A stretch of 64,000 nucleotides of DNA, taken from Streptomyces phaeoluteigriseus. Lineage in GTDB: Bacteria > Actinomycetota > Actinomycetes > Streptomycetales > Streptomycetaceae. Positions 24,555-31,538 of this stretch are shown piece by piece; positions within the stretch are counted from its first letter, which is position 1, and the number at the start of each line of letters is the position of its first letter. The notes beneath the pieces are model-generated. The model had not been told where the DNA came from, did no database searches, and was given only the letters and a program-made list of their open reading frames with translations. Both the position numbers and the translations under genes were made by a program. The stretch is taken from positions 501,447-565,446 of the forward strand of contig NZ_MPOH02000019.1 in NCBI RefSeq assembly GCF_001896135.2, in the 5' to 3' direction.

Positions 24555-27209
24555 ATGGCCCTGACCGTCGGCGAACTCAACGGCATCATCACCATCGATG
24601 CCCGTGGCATCGACCCCGGTCTGCGCCGTGCCGAGCAGGCCATGCGCCAGTCCGGGCGGAGCATGGGCGACGACGCCGACCGCGCGGGCGAGACCGCCGG
24701 CCGCAACCTCGGCGAGGGCGTACAGACCGGGCTCCTCGCCCGCATGCGCAGCGCCCTGTCCCGCTTCCGTAGCGCAGGCCAGGCCGCGGGCGAGGAAGTC
24801 GGGGAGGGTGTCGCCCGCGGAGCCAGCAACAGCCTGCGCACCGCCAGCGGCAGACTCGCCGACGCAGGCCGTGACGCAGGCGAGGACGCAGGCGACGCCC
24901 TCGGCGACGGGCTCAACGACCAGGCCAGCGCGGGCGCCGGTGATGCCGTGGGAGGCGTGAAGGGCAAGCTGGCCACACTGGGCCCGGCCGCCCTCGCGCT
25001 CGGCGCCGCCGCAGGTGCCGCGCTGATCGGCGCGTTCGGCGAGGCCATGGAGCAGGGCAAGATCACGGCCAAGCTCGGTGCGCAGCTCGGCGCGACCGGC
25101 GCGCAGGCGGAGCGGTACGGGAAGATCGCGGGGCAGCTCTTCACCGACGCGGTCGTGGACGACTTCCAGGCCGGCGCCGACACGATCCGGGCCATCGCCT
25201 CGTCCGGACTCATCCCGCCGGGCGCGACGAACGCGCAGATCAAGTCCATCGCCACGAACGCGGCGGACCTCGCCGACCTCCTCGGCGTGGACGTGTCGCA
25301 GGCCGCGAACGCCGCGGGCACGATGATCCGCAACGGCCTGGTGAAGAACAGCAAGCAGGCGTTCGATCTGCTGGTGAAGGGCTCGCGCGGGCTCGGCGCT
25401 GCCTCCGAAGACCTGCTGGAGACGTTCACCGAGTACGGGCCCGTGTTCAAGGCGGCCGGCCTGTCCGGGCAGACCGCGATGGGCCTGATCCGGCAGGCCG
25501 TCACGAAGGGCTGGGGCAAGGACACCGACAAGATCGGCGACGCGTTCAAGGAACTGAACCTGCGGGTCACCTCCGGGGCCAAGTCCTCGTCCGACGCGCT
25601 CAAGTCGCTGGGCCTTGACTCCCAGAAGCTCGCCGACGACATGTCCGCCGGCGGGACCCGCGGCGAGAAGGCCATGGATACCGTCCTCGACGCGATCCGC
25701 AAGGTCGGGCCCGACTCGCAGACCGCGAAGGTCGCCGTGCAGGACCTGTTCGGCGGGCCCGGCGAGGACCTCGGTGCGGCTCTGTTCGCCCTGGACGTCG
25801 ACAAGGCGTCCGAGGCGATGGGCGGCACGGCCGGGGCCGCCGACAAGCTCGGCAACGCGATGCGGGACAACGCGGGCACGAAGGTGACGCAGTTCCAACG
25901 GCGCATCCAACAGGGCGTGGTCGACTTCCTGGGGACGAAGGTCATCCCCGGGATGGAGACGTTCCGGAAGTACGTCGGCACGAAGTTCGCGGGCGTCTGG
26001 GAGGAGGCCGGGAAGGACGGCGAGAAGGGCGCGGACCGCGTGGCGAACGTCGCCCTCCTGATCGGTCAGAAGCTGGTGGAGAAGATCGTGGAGGTCACGC
26101 CGAAGGTGCTGTCCGCGGTCGCCGGGCTCGGCGGGAAGATCGCCGAGTACGTGATGAAGAACCCGATGCAGGTCTTCAAGATCGCGGCCATCGCCGGGGC
26201 TATGCTCACCGCCCTCGTGGCCCTGCCCGCGCTGGTCGCGGCGGGTATCAGCGCGGTCGCCATCTCCATCATGGTCGGCTTCGTCGGCAAGCTCATCAGC
26301 GCCACGAAGACGAACGTCCCCAAGTGGTGGAACAGCTTCACCGGCTGGGTGTCGAAGAAGGCAGGCGAGGCGGGCTCGTGGCTGGCCGTCCTCGGAACGG
26401 CGATCGGCCGATGGTTCGGCAACCTGTGGTCGAAGTACGTGACGCAGCCCGTGAGCCGCACGTGGAACTCGTGGCTCACGTCCGTCCGAGGCCTACCGGG
26501 CCGGACGACGGCGGCCCTGTCGCGGCTGGGCTCGCAGCTGGGCTCGACGGCGGGGCAGGCGTGGCAGCGGTTCAAGGACGCCGGCGTGCGCAAGACGGGC
26601 GAGATCATCTCGTACGTCCGGGGCATCCCCGGCCGCGCCCGGTCGGCGCTCGGTGGTCTCGGTGGCTACCTGTTCAACGCGGGCATGTCGCTGATCGGGG
26701 GGTTCATCAACGGCATCCGCGCGAAGATCGGCGACGTGCGGCGTGCGGCCTCAGCCGTGCTGTCCGCGGCCCGCGACTACTTCCCGTTCTCCCCGGCGAA
26801 GCGAGGCCCGTTCTCGGGGCGCGGGTACACCACGTACTCCGGTCGGGCACTGATCCAGGGGTTCGGGAAGGGTATCGACGGTGAGGCGTCGACGCTGCGG
26901 AAGCGGATGCACACGCTGATTGCCAGTCTGCCGCGGCTGGACGTCGAGAGGCAGGTGGCGGTGCGGCCGTCGATGGCCAGCCTGGTCGAGACGCCGCCCC
27001 CGGCGGGCGCCGGTGGCTACGGCGGAGGTTCCGGGCGTCAGCGCCCGTCGGTGACTGTCCTGGAGCTGCGCTCATCAGGCAGTGGCCTCGACAACTTCTT
27101 GATCGATCGGCTCCGTGCAGGCATTCACAAGAAGGGCGGAGGCGACGCGCAGTTCGTCCTTAGCGGCAACAATCCCGCGATGAGGTGGACAACCCGGGTG
27201 CGCAGATGA
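24555..27209 (+). CDS. Phage tail tape-measure-like protein
   Basis: 884 aa, ATG 24555. Tape-measure hallmarks: N-terminal VGELNGIITIDARGIDPGLR, long Ala/Gly-rich amphipathic helix (residues 30-130), a hydrophobic segment at about 142-160 (PAALALGAAAGAALIGAFG), a central region with KLGAQLGATGAQAERYGKIA and GLSGQTAMGLIRQAVTKGW as in TP901-type proteins, a second hydrophobic stretch at about 540-580 and a C-terminal DYFPFSPAKRGPFSGRGYTT with SGRALIQGFGKGI. These proteins set tail length and help DNA entry. No other head or tail gene accompanies it, which is unusual. A terminator follows at 27243. Confidence 0.85.
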   Translation: MALTVGELNGIITIDARGIDPGLRRAEQAMRQSGRSMGDDADRAGETAGRNLGEGVQTGLLARMRSALSRFRSAGQAAGEEVGEGVARGASNSLRTASGRLADAGRDAGEDAGDALGDGLNDQASAGAGDAVGGVKGKLATLGPAALALGAAAGAALIGAFGEAMEQGKITAKLGAQLGATGAQAERYGKIAGQLFTDAVVDDFQAGADTIRAIASSGLIPPGATNAQIKSIATNAADLADLLGVDVSQAANAAGTMIRNGLVKNSKQAFDLLVKGSRGLGAASEDLLETFTEYGPVFKAAGLSGQTAMGLIRQAVTKGWGKDTDKIGDAFKELNLRVTSGAKSSSDALKSLGLDSQKLADDMSAGGTRGEKAMDTVLDAIRKVGPDSQTAKVAVQDLFGGPGEDLGAALFALDVDKASEAMGGTAGAADKLGNAMRDNAGTKVTQFQRRIQQGVVDFLGTKVIPGMETFRKYVGTKFAGVWEEAGKDGEKGADRVANVALLIGQKLVEKIVEVTPKVLSAVAGLGGKIAEYVMKNPMQVFKIAAIAGAMLTALVALPALVAAGISAVAISIMVGFVGKLISATKTNVPKWWNSFTGWVSKKAGEAGSWLAVLGTAIGRWFGNLWSKYVTQPVSRTWNSWLTSVRGLPGRTTAALSRLGSQLGSTAGQAWQRFKDAGVRKTGEIISYVRGIPGRARSALGGLGGYLFNAGMSLIGGFINGIRAKIGDVRRAASAVLSAARDYFPFSPAKRGPFSGRGYTTYSGRALIQGFGKGIDGEASTLRKRMHTLIASLPRLDVERQVAVRPSMASLVETPPPAGAGGYGGGSGRQRPSVTVLELRSSGSGLDNFLIDRLRAGIHKKGGGDAQFVLSGNNPAMRWTTRVRR

Positions 27210-27242
27210 AGGAACGAGAGAAGCTCGACAAAGGTTGAGGTC

Positions 27243-27270
27243 TGAGGGGCGTCCGGTCGGGCGCCCCTCA
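27243..27270. terminator. Bidirectional hairpin terminator
   Basis: Arms TGAGGGGCG and CGCCCCTCA around a 10-nt loop, between the convergent tape-measure and GntR genes; the GntR stop lies inside the right arm. Confidence 0.85.
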
Positions 27271-27501
27271 CCGCTGCTCGGCGACGAAACTGCCCAGCCC
27301 CGGCTCGGTGTAGATCAGCCCGTCCTCGCGCAGCCCGGCATGCACCTTCTGCGCGGTGGCCTGCGCGATGCCGAACTCCGTGGACAGCTGGATGACCGAC
27401 GGCACGCGCGTGCGCGGCGGATAGGTGCCGTCGGCGATCCGTTGCCGGATCACGTCCGCGACCTGGCGCCAGCGGGGCACATCGGGTGCGAATTCGATCA
27501 T
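27268..27501 (-). CDS. Short GntR-family regulator (DNA-binding domain only)
   Basis: 77 aa from ATG 27501. It is almost only a GntR winged helix: RWRQVADVIRQRIADGTYPP, RVPSVIQLSTEFGIAQATAQ and DGLIYTEPGLGSFV. No effector domain is present, as in many element-borne KorSA-like proteins. The upstream region has two GCATAC hexamers 19 bp apart (27543-27548, 27562-27567) that may be its operator. Such regulators control replication and transfer genes in actinomycete elements. Confidence 0.88.
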   Translation of the reverse strand: MIEFAPDVPRWRQVADVIRQRIADGTYPPRTRVPSVIQLSTEFGIAQATAQKVHAGLREDGLIYTEPGLGSFVAEQR

Positions 27502-27648
27502 GCGATCAAGCTGACACGCGATGGTGTACCACGCGAGCGGTCGCATACCTAGCACGCCATAGCATACTGCCTCTACGCTGCACGGATACGACAGAGCCCC
27601 CGCGACCTGGCCGGGTCCGGGGGCATGGACGACTGGTGTGGAGTCGAC

Positions 27649-27840
27649 ATGCAGCAGCGTACGCAGCCCGACCAGGACCCGACCATCCCCCCGACCGTGG
27701 GTATCGCCTGGTGCGCGTGGCACGAGGCGTACAGCAACACCGCCCGCCCCGTCCGGGACAGCAGTGGCGCCCGACTGTTCGCCTGCTACTCGTGCAGGGA
27801 GGCCTACGACCTCCCGCTGATCGCGGACGACCAGCAGTGA
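27649..27840 (+). CDS. Small zinc-ribbon-like protein (63 aa)
   Basis: 63 aa; ATG 27649 preferred over an upstream in-frame ATG at 27625 because of GGAG 9 nt before it. WCAWHEAY and ACYSCREAYDLP give Cys/His pairs for one zinc. The stop overlaps the next start as GTGA. Function unknown. Confidence 0.6.
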   Translation: MQQRTQPDQDPTIPPTVGIAWCAWHEAYSNTARPVRDSSGARLFACYSCREAYDLPLIADDQQ

Positions 27841-28055
27841 AGTGCGAGCTGCCCGACGCGGGCGACCTGCCGCGGCGCCAGTACTCCGGCTGGGCGTGCG
27901 TGTGGTGTGGCGCATCCTTGCGGGAGGGCGGGAAGTCGGCCGGCATCGCCCGCGGCCGTATAGGTGCCCACCGGCTCGACGTTGAGGTGTACGAGTGCCT
28001 CCCCGGCCGCGGGTGCGGCGATGAACCCCGGGCCGCCGCAGCTCCCCAGGCATAG
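27837..28055 (+). CDS. Small zinc-ribbon-like protein (72 aa)
   Basis: 72 aa from GTG 27837, coupled to the previous gene. WACVWCGASLREG and YECLPGRGCG carry four cysteines. The end is Ala-rich. Terminator at 28069-28107. Confidence 0.6.
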   Translation: MKCELPDAGDLPRRQYSGWACVWCGASLREGGKSAGIARGRIGAHRLDVEVYECLPGRGCGDEPRAAAAPQA

Positions 28056-28068
28056 GCGGTCCGGACAG

Positions 28069-28107
28069 GAAGCGACCCCCGAGGGCTGGAGCCTTCGGGG
28101 GTCGCTT
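28069..28107. terminator. Bidirectional hairpin terminator
   Basis: Arms GAAGCGACCCCCGA and TCGGGGGTCGCTTC, between the convergent 72-aa and 26-aa genes. Confidence 0.9.
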
Positions 28108-28121
28108 CACGTGCGAGTGGG

Positions 28122-28202
28122 CTACTGGTGCGGGCAGTTCTGGACCCACCAGCCGCATGACGGACAGTAGTCGTAGGCCAGGGCCAGGAGACGACGGATC
28201 AT
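28122..28202 (-). CDS. 26-aa Cys-rich mini-protein at the end of the leftward operon
   Basis: ATG 28202 overlaps the upstream stop as ATGA and the reading ends with TAG at 28122-28124. The peptide begins MIRRLLALAYDY and contains CPSCGWWVQNCPH, a compact CxxC...CxH zinc knuckle. A terminator follows 15 bp later. Position, coupling and cysteine spacing support a real gene despite the length. No family known to me. Confidence 0.5.
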   Translation of the reverse strand: MIRRLLALAYDYCPSCGWWVQNCPHQ

Positions 28203-28615
28203 CGGGAATGCACCTCCCCCGACTCGTCGACGTACTCGATTTCGGGGAAGATCGTCATCCCCTCCCCCGGCCCCTTCCGCACTTCGCGGACGCGTCCGCT
28301 CTCACGTGCATAGGAGTCGACGAGGGGGGCCGTGGAGCGCGGTGGGGGAGGGGCGGACCAATCGGACATCTGCCATGCGCCGACCGCCCACACGAGCGGC
28401 ACGGCGTAGATCCCGCCGGGGACCCGCTGGAGCAGCGCCCCGTAGAAGACGACCACGAGGAGTGACAGCAGGAGGCGGCGCAGGATCACGCCGAGACGGA
28501 CGAGGCCGGACTCCTGCTTGTGGCTGGCGCCGGACAGCCACCGCCCCCAGGCCTCCATCTGGTGCCACGTCCCGCGGCTCATGCGGCGGCCCGCGTTGGC
28601 CGCTTCCGCCTTCAC
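28199..28615 (-). CDS. Small membrane protein (138 aa)
   Basis: 138 aa from ATG 28615, ATGA overlap with the upstream gene. One or two transmembrane helices near residues 43-85 (LRRLLLSLLVVVFYGALLQ, then GIYAVPLVWAVGAW) and a charged cytosolic tail with MTIFPEIEYVDESGEV. No family recognised. Part of the leftward membrane-protein operon. Confidence 0.65.
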   Translation of the reverse strand: MKAEAANAGRRMSRGTWHQMEAWGRWLSGASHKQESGLVRLGVILRRLLLSLLVVVFYGALLQRVPGGIYAVPLVWAVGAWQMSDWSAPPPPRSTAPLVDSYARESGRVREVRKGPGEGMTIFPEIEYVDESGEVHSR

Positions 28616-29136
28616 AGCAGGCCTGCCACGAGGTCACCGAGGGTGGAGACGACCGGGGCGAGGACGACGCCGGCCACGCCTGCCACGCTCTTGGCCAGGC
28701 CCAGGCTGATCCCGGCGACGGTCGGCCGTACGAAGTCCCATCGCCAGCCGCGACGGGACGCCACGGCGACCAGCACGACCGTGGCGAGAATGACGACCGC
28801 GTGGCCGCCCGGGGTGAGGACGAGGTGGGCGGTGCGGGTGACGTTCGGTGCGGTGCCGCCGACGCCGTAGACGAGGAGGCCCTCGCCGATGTGGTTGGTG
28901 CCCCACAGGGACCAGTCCGCTGCGGCGCCGAGGAGCCCGCCGGCCGACAGGATCAGAAGGGTGCCGTAGGACAGGCACAGCAGCGTCGGGGCGAGCTTGC
29001 GCAGGGACTTGAGGCTGAGCCGCTTCTTCGGGTGGTCGGCCCACCAGCGGGAGGCGTCCCACAGGAACAGGCCGAGGCCGACGACGACGCCGCCAAGGGT
29101 CACGATGCTGTACGTCGGGATGTCGAGCGGAGTCAT
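28612..29136 (-). CDS. Multi-pass membrane protein (174 aa)
   Basis: 174 aa from ATG 29136. About four transmembrane helices: YSIVTLGGVVVGLGLFLWD, LLCLSYGTLLILSAGGLLGA, HAVVILATVVLVAVA and GVVLAPVVSTLGDLVAGLL. No catalytic motif. The position suggests a role in element spread or membrane association like Spd proteins, but similarity is not clear. Confidence 0.65.
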   Translation of the reverse strand: MTPLDIPTYSIVTLGGVVVGLGLFLWDASRWWADHPKKRLSLKSLRKLAPTLLCLSYGTLLILSAGGLLGAAADWSLWGTNHIGEGLLVYGVGGTAPNVTRTAHLVLTPGGHAVVILATVVLVAVASRRGWRWDFVRPTVAGISLGLAKSVAGVAGVVLAPVVSTLGDLVAGLL

Positions 29137-29143
29137 TGTGGTC

Positions 29144-29287
29144 CTATCGGACGATGGCCGCGGCGAGGGCGGCGCAGGTGACGATGAACGCGACGGTCCC
29201 GGTGATGCGGGGGACGTCGTGGAGCGCGAGGGCGCACAGCCCGGCGAGGGCGACCAGGGCGGAGCCTGCGAAGAACACGGCGATCAC
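29144..29287 (-). CDS. 47-aa membrane mini-protein
   Basis: GTG 29287 overlaps the preceding stop (29284-29286) as GTGA and the frame ends with TAG at 29144-29146, 7 bp before the next start. The peptide is two hydrophobic helices: IAVFFAGSALVALAGLCALA and TGTVAFIVTCAALAAAIV. The size and tight spacing fit a true small membrane protein. Confidence 0.6.
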   Translation of the reverse strand: MIAVFFAGSALVALAGLCALALHDVPRITGTVAFIVTCAALAAAIVR

Positions 29288-30075
29288 GTGGCGTCTCGTG
29301 CGGTGCGCAGGAGTCGCCGGCCGTATCCGTCGGAGACGCCGAGCCTGGTTCCGATCTCGGTTCCGGTGAGTTCCGGTTCGGAGTAGAGCCAGGTGCGGAC
29401 CAGGGCGACGCGGGCCTCGAACGTGGTGTTGCCGGTGTCCTCGGAGGCGATGTCTTCGGCGCCGGTTCCGGTGGGCGGAACTAGGGCGGTACTCGGTTCC
29501 GGTGCCGGTTCCGGCATGGGCCCGGTGATCACTTCACGGACGTCCGTAAAGTGATCGAGCAGCAGGTCACGGCTGGTTCCGGTGCCGGTTCCGCTGGTTC
29601 CGCCCGCGAGTTCCGCCACAGGCTGCCAGGGGCCGAGGACAGGCCCGACCGGGGCCGCGTCGACGGGCTCCGGGGCACGCTCCACGGTGATCGGTTCCGC
29701 TGGTTCCGGCGCCGGTTCCGCCACGGCCAGGACCGGTTCCGCCGCGCGTTCCGGCTGGTGCTCGGAGAGCCGGTGGACGCGCCACAGGACGAGCGGGGCG
29801 ACCGCTGACACGGCGACGACCAGGGGCACGCTCACGGGCAGCAGGCCGACCGCGACGAGGTGGCTGGCCGCGTTCACGGCGATCAGGGTGACGACGACCG
29901 CGAGGACGTCTCGGCGGGCTCGGAGCGCGGCGAGGGCGTACACGTCGAGGGCGGCCGGGACGCCGGCGGCGACGTACTGGCCGAAGCCGCACGCGACCGC
30001 GAGTTCGTACTCGGCGGAGGCGAGGACGACGAGGACCGCGGCAAGCGCAGCCCACAGCAAGGGGTCGCGCTTCAC
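29284..30075 (-). CDS. Membrane protein with C-terminal HTH-like domain (263 aa)
   Basis: 263 aa from GTG 30075 (GTGA overlap with the HNH gene). Four transmembrane helices in the first 110 residues (LLWAALAAVLVVLASAEYEL; VPAALDVYALAALRA; VVVTLIAVNAASHLVAVGLL; VPLVVAVSAVAPLVLW), a Pro/Glu-rich linker with EPAPEPAEP repeats, and a C-terminal helix-turn-helix-like end (WLYSEPELTGTEIGTRLGVS). This layout resembles SpdA/DUF2637-type proteins of actinomycete plasmids and elements, which assist transfer, but I can only call it tentatively. Confidence 0.65.
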   Translation of the reverse strand: MKRDPLLWAALAAVLVVLASAEYELAVACGFGQYVAAGVPAALDVYALAALRARRDVLAVVVTLIAVNAASHLVAVGLLPVSVPLVVAVSAVAPLVLWRVHRLSEHQPERAAEPVLAVAEPAPEPAEPITVERAPEPVDAAPVGPVLGPWQPVAELAGGTSGTGTGTSRDLLLDHFTDVREVITGPMPEPAPEPSTALVPPTGTGAEDIASEDTGNTTFEARVALVRTWLYSEPELTGTEIGTRLGVSDGYGRRLLRTARDAT

Positions 30076-30371
30076 GCCGCCACCTCCAGCTGCTCGCGGG
30101 TCAGCCAGGGCCGCAGGATGAGCAGCAGCCCGAGCGGCAGCGTGTCGCCCTTGGCGTTGTTGCATGGCTGGCAGGCCACGACGAGGTTGAAGACCACGTT
30201 CGCCTGCCACAGCGCGTACGGGAGGTAGTGGTCGAACGTGCCCTCGGTGGCCGGGTCGGTGAAGCGGAGACGGCAGTAGAAGCAGCGGTTCCCCTGCTGG
30301 CGGGCGATGCGGACGCGCTTGCGGCGGCCCTTGGCGCCCCGCATGTGGCCGACGCGCTGGCGGGCGCTCAC
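30072..30371 (-). CDS. HNH endonuclease
   Basis: 99 aa from GTG 30371 (GTGA overlap). Compact HNH/McrA fold: CFYCRLRF zinc knuckle, TFDHYLPYALWQANVVFNLV carrying the D-H metal centre and central Asn, and CQPCNNAKGD, the final C-x-x-C-N. The N-terminus is strongly basic (KGRRKRVRIARQQ). HNH proteins of this size cut DNA in phage packaging, homing or defence. With no terminase in the element, the role here is open. Confidence 0.88.
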   Translation of the reverse strand: MSARQRVGHMRGAKGRRKRVRIARQQGNRCFYCRLRFTDPATEGTFDHYLPYALWQANVVFNLVVACQPCNNAKGDTLPLGLLLILRPWLTREQLEVAA

Positions 30372-30727
30372 TGGCCACCCCCAGCGAGGAACGCCTCGTG
30401 CTGGTCGGCGAAGTCGCGGAGCTGATCGGCCGCGGAGTCGAGTGCCGCAGCCAGGTCGTACAGGCCGGCGGCGTCGAGCGTCGCGGTGAAGTTGGTGTGC
30501 TCGATGTACGCGCGGGTGTCGCGGCTGGCCTTCCTGGCCATCGGGGTCTGCGCGAGCATCACGCGGAACAGCGCGGCTCCGTTGAAGGTGAGCCGGTGCT
30601 CGGGTCCGTAGTGGGTGATGTCGCTGCGGTGCTGGGCGTGCTCGTGCGGGTCGACGCACCAGTCGGGCTCTTCGACTTCGAGCCGGTAGGTGCGGAGCAC
30701 GTGCACGCTGACGGTACGGTCTGGCAT
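30368..30727 (-). CDS. Hypothetical protein, DUF6907-like (119 aa)
   Basis: 119 aa from ATG 30727; heads the leftward operon. PDWCVDPHEHAQHRSDITHY contains the W-C...H...D-x-x-H pattern seen in DUF6907-type proteins, and the C-terminus is a helical segment (AGLYDLAAALDSAADQLRDF). It may be related to the 188-aa protein at 18941. Function unknown. Confidence 0.62.
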   Translation of the reverse strand: MPDRTVSVHVLRTYRLEVEEPDWCVDPHEHAQHRSDITHYGPEHRLTFNGAALFRVMLAQTPMARKASRDTRAYIEHTNFTATLDAAGLYDLAAALDSAADQLRDFADQHEAFLAGGGQ

Positions 30728-30871
30728 GGGTCTGACTCCTTGATGCGAAGGGGTTCGGATCAAGGCGCCGTTCGGTGGTAGGACACCGGGCGGCGCCGCT
30801 CTGTCTGCGCGAGGCAGACGAGCGGAGTCGGAGGACCACGAGAGGGCACACCCAGGGCACAAGCCCCTGGA

Positions 30872-30902
30872 TGACAGTGCGCAACGTTGGCAAACACTGT
30901 CA
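30872..30902. promoter_or_regulatory. Inverted repeat in the right-end control region
   Basis: Perfect arms TGACAGTG (30872-30879) and CACTGTCA (30895-30902) around a 15-bp centre containing AACGTT. It lies upstream of the leftward operon and 67 bp from the right attachment repeat, so it may be an operator or an integrase/excisionase arm site. Confidence 0.5.
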
Positions 30903-30911
30903 GTAGTTTCG

Positions 30912-30943
30912 GCACGTCAACCCCCCTTTCGGGGTTCACGTGC
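30912..30943. promoter_or_regulatory. Long hairpin next to the right attachment site
   Basis: GCACGT-c-AACCCC-cctttc-GGGGTT-c-ACGTGC: nested perfect arms with single opposed C residues and a 6-nt loop, 25 bp from the right repeat. It could be a terminator insulating the element or a recombination or nicking site. The 378 bases 30728-31105 hold this, the 30872 repeat, attR and the terminator at 31029; I see no convincing gene there. Confidence 0.55.
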
Positions 30944-30968
30944 AGGTCAGGCAATCAAGCGGGCGGTA

Positions 30969-30982
30969 CGTGAACTACCGGT
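30969..30982 (+). repeat. Attachment site, right copy (attR core)
   Basis: CGTGAACTACCGGT, identical to 16583-16596. It is followed by AG rather than GA, so the reconstructed uninterrupted yajQ would end CGG TAG instead of CGG TGA. Confidence 0.75.
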
Positions 30983-31028
30983 AGCACCTGACTCTTCCAG
31001 GACGGACTCCCTCAAGACCCGGCAGCGT

Positions 31029-31073
31029 GGCGGGAAGGGGCGGGGCACCGCGGCAGCGGTGCCCCTTCCCGCC
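31029..31073. terminator. Hairpin terminator downstream of the YeaQ/GlsB gene
   Basis: Arms GGCGGGAAGGGGC and GCCCCTTCCCGCC with an inner GCACCG/CGGTGC stem, 33 bp past the stop at 31106. It may also end yajQ transcription in the unoccupied chromosome. Confidence 0.88.
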
Positions 31074-31105
31074 TGCCCGGCCCGGCCCGGACGAGAGGCC
31101 CGGGG

Positions 31106-31372
31106 TCAGTCTCGTGAATTGCCGAACAGGATGCGGTAAGCGATCAGCAGCACCAGCGATCCGCCGATCGCCGCCGCCCAGGTGGCACCGTCGTAGAAGT
31201 CCTTGGTGACGGGGTGGTCCAGCCACCGGGCCGATATCCAGCCGCCGATGAACGCGCCCGCCACGCCGATGACGGTGGTGCCGATGAAGCCGCCCGGGTC
31301 CCGGCCCGGCAGCAGTACCTTGGCGATGACCCCGGCCAACAGCCCCAGAATGATCCAACTGACGATGCTCAT
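31106..31372 (-). CDS. GlsB/YeaQ/YmgE family membrane protein
   Basis: 88 aa from ATG 31372. Three transmembrane helices with the family glycine pattern: SWIILGLLAGVIAKVLLPGR, then DPGGFIGTTVIGVAGAFIGG, then AAIGGSLVLLIAYRILFG. Transglycosylase-associated proteins of this type are linked to envelope stress; the biochemical role is unknown. Monocistronic, with a terminator behind it. Confidence 0.9.
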   Translation of the reverse strand: MSIVSWIILGLLAGVIAKVLLPGRDPGGFIGTTVIGVAGAFIGGWISARWLDHPVTKDFYDGATWAAAIGGSLVLLIAYRILFGNSRD

Positions 31373-31538
31373 GTCCTGACCCTGCCCTTCCGCGCTGTGC
31401 CCGCACCGTCCCGGTGCTGTGATCCTGCTGCGGACGGGCTGTGCGTCCGCACGTCGTCCACGGACCGTTCGTGCTGTGTTGCCGGGGACGACGCCCCGGC
31501 GGCGCCCAGTGGTTCCCCGGCTCAGTAGGGTGCGGCCC

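Larger units (their letters stand above)
16583..30982. mobile_element. Integrative element inserted at the 3' end of yajQ, about 14.4 kb
   Basis: Bounded by 14-bp direct repeats and containing a tyrosine integrase next to the left repeat, a divergent Xre regulator and excisionase-like gene, a RecA-fold ATPase, an iteron-like cluster, a tape-measure protein, a GntR regulator and many small hypothetical genes in tightly overlapping order. It lacks an FtsK/Tra translocase, so it is not a complete actinomycete integrative conjugative element. It also lacks terminase, portal and capsid genes, so it is not a complete prophage. A satellite-type or degenerate element fits best. The host genes on both sides (yajQ, glsB-like) are normal chromosomal genes. 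Confidence 0.82.

Noticed and set aside
30760..30954. 64-aa leftward open frame near attR
   Set aside because: It runs across both inverted repeats, lacks a convincing ribosome site and has no coding-like composition.
16583..30982. Complete actinomycete integrative conjugative element
   Set aside because: No FtsK/SpoIIIE-type translocase and no prim-pol or RepSA initiator were seen; only an ATPase, regulators and small proteins.
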